Assembly (NCBI GenBank): GCA_903888815.1 | Contig: CAISVC010000719.1 | Span: 1-8,226, forward strand | Source: an uncultured Fibrobacterota bacterium | GTDB taxonomy: Bacteria > Fibrobacterota > Chitinivibrionia > Chitinivibrionales > Chitinispirillaceae | DNA length: 8,226 nt | Reading direction: 5' to 3' | Part shown: piece after piece, positions 7,241 through 8,226 of the stretch | Layout: every line of letters begins with the position of its first letter | Position numbering within the stretch: the first letter of the stretch is position 1 | The notes under the pieces: generated by a model | Told to the model about the DNA's origin: nothing | The model's input: the letters and a program-made list of their open reading frames with translations, nothing else | Database searches by the model: none | Program-made: the position numbers and the translations under genes

Positions 7241-8226
7241 TTACCGCTTTTTCTTTTTTCGTTTTCTGTACGACATTGCTTTGAACCAGAGCGGCGGGAA
7301 GAGCGCGAGCCCCACACCGGTTCCGCAGCCGCAGTTTTGTTTTCCCAATGGATATTCATCAGCAGTAAGGATATAGGGAAGCTCCCAAGGGTCATATGTT
7401 GTCGGATCCTGAGCACCTTTAAGAAGCTGCATCACCTTTACCCGCGGGATCTCAATAATATGGCCATGACTGTATAAAAAATTACCTGTCGCGGTTTTCA
7501 GAACATCACCCTGGGGCCACGGAAAGGTCGTTGTGGTTAGATCGGTCACTTTGACCATACGATAGGTACTGGTGAAATCGAAATAGGGATCAAAATAAAT
7601 GCAGTATTCATTGCCGATCTTAATTGCGCTCGGCCCTTCGCACCCCGGCGACGTAATTGGTGGTGAAACATTGTCCCATGAGCCTTGGTTCCATGGGCCC
7701 TGCGGCGTTGGACCGTACACATAATGAATGTTTTTGGAGACTTTTCCGGCTGCCGATGGCTCCCGCTCGTCCTTGAAAAACATGTAATACTTCGCACTGT
7801 CAACCTTAAGTATATCATCGTCGATCACGGAATAGCCCGGATCAAAGAACAGTTTCGGGTCAGTGATGCTCTTGAAATCTTTTGTCATGCAATAATAGGA
7901 CCGCTTGCCGTTGGTCCCTCTTTCGGTTGACCAGTAAATCATGAAACTGTCCTTAATGGTGTCGTAAAATATCTCCGGCGCCCAGCAGCATGCACAATTG
8001 GGGATTTTCGCGCCCACCGGAAGCGCTTTCTGGACACTATGTTTCCAGTCTCTCAGGTCTTTTACTGCCGCATAGCCGATGGTCTGTTGGGTCCACCCCG
8101 TTGTCCAGACAAGGTGAAAAACGCCGGTGCGCGGATCGTAGAGGGTGTACGGGTCCCGCATCCGGTGCTCATTACTGATGGTCGGCGTTAAAATAGGCAG
8201 CTCATTGTTGATCTTCTGCCAGTTTA
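7241..8226 (-). CDS. GH43 glycosidase with a C-terminal anchor-like tail (5' end outside window)
   Basis: GH43 beta-propeller glycosidase, probably an arabinosidase or xylosidase. The reading frame stays open from 8224 (NWQKINNELPILTPT) through the catalytic core, so the ATG at 8161 is internal, not the start; 327 residues are visible. Counting from that Met, the base is Asp3 (MRDPYTLYDP), the pKa-modulating Asp is 114 or 115 (SVIDDDILK) and the acid is Glu175 (CEGPSAI). CCWAPEIFYD (residues 58-67) is the WAPD-type motif with Glu, and SHGHIIE (231-237) fits the conserved His region. After the propeller the protein ends in NCGCGTG, a short hydrophobic stretch VGLALFPPLWF and the polybasic SYRKRKKKKR. 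This tripartite tail resembles C-terminal sorting or anchoring signals. The signal peptide, if any, lies outside the window. It is the first gene seen of the GH43-GH2-GT2 unit. Specificity cannot be assigned. Confidence 0.9.
   Translation of the reverse strand, partial: NWQKINNELPILTPTISNEHRMRDPYTLYDPRTGVFHLVWTTGWTQQTIGYAAVKDLRDWKHSVQKALPVGAKIPNCACCWAPEIFYDTIKDSFMIYWSTERGTNGKRSYYCMTKDFKSITDPKLFFDPGYSVIDDDILKVDSAKYYMFFKDEREPSAAGKVSKNIHYVYGPTPQGPWNQGSWDNVSPPITSPGCEGPSAIKIGNEYCIYFDPYFDFTSTYRMVKVTDLTTTTFPWPQGDVLKTATGNFLYSHGHIIEIPRVKVMQLLKGAQDPTTYDPWELPYILTADEYPLGKQNCGCGTGVGLALFPPLWFKAMSYRKRKKKKR

Noticed and set aside
7241..7275. The A-rich end of the upstream GH43 as a frameshift artefact
   Set aside because: The frame ends in a coherent Cys-Gly / hydrophobic / basic tail that begins well before the A-run. 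A sequencing error in the run cannot be excluded, but would alter only the last few residues.
7973..7990. WAPE instead of WAPD in the upstream GH43 as a loss of a catalytic residue
   Set aside because: The WAPD residue is conserved but is not one of the three catalytic carboxylates; those are all present (Asp in MRDP, Asp in VIDDD, Glu in CEGP).

Overview
The window carries five protein-coding genes, all on the minus strand, and four of them encode exported glycoside hydrolases. It looks like part of a plant-polysaccharide (probably hemicellulose or arabinoxylan/pectin side-chain) degradation locus. Three features point to a Gram-negative fibre-degrading bacterium: CBM6 and discoidin carbohydrate-binding modules, a type-IX-secretion-like C-terminal domain on one enzyme, and a lipobox on another. 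Strong AGGAGG-type ribosome binding sites on two genes argue against typical Bacteroidota. A Fibrobacterota-like organism is my best guess, but the sequence alone does not settle taxonomy. No SusC/SusD pair, transporter, regulator, RNA gene, CRISPR array or insertion sequence is visible.

Reading in the direction of transcription (high to low coordinates), the first unit is a GH43 enzyme whose 5' end lies outside the window (7241 to beyond 8226). It is followed by a GH2 enzyme of beta-glucuronidase-like size (5319-7151) and a family-2 glycosyltransferase (4578-5315) that starts 3 nt after the GH2 stop codon. A 276-nt intergenic region (4302-4577) then holds a possible promoter, a short dyad and a direct repeat. 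The second unit is a large multidomain GH2 (1275-4301), followed 53 nt later by a GH43-CBM6 enzyme (1221 to beyond position 1) with a very good Shine-Dalgarno sequence.

The likely division of labour is that the two GH43 enzymes remove arabinose or xylose units and the two GH2 enzymes remove beta-linked galactose, glucuronic acid or similar sugars. The exact substrates cannot be read from sequence. Four points deserve attention: (i) the smaller GH2 has Gln in place of the catalytic acid/base Glu; (ii) the larger GH2 carries a discoidin (F5/8 type C) module that appears circularly permuted and inserted into its C-terminal DUF4982-like domain; (iii) the upstream GH43 ends in a Cys-Gly / short hydrophobic / polybasic tail resembling a C-terminal sorting signal, while its neighbours use a possible lipobox and a T9SS-like domain; (iv) a cytosolic-type GT2 is translationally coupled to a secreted hydrolase.
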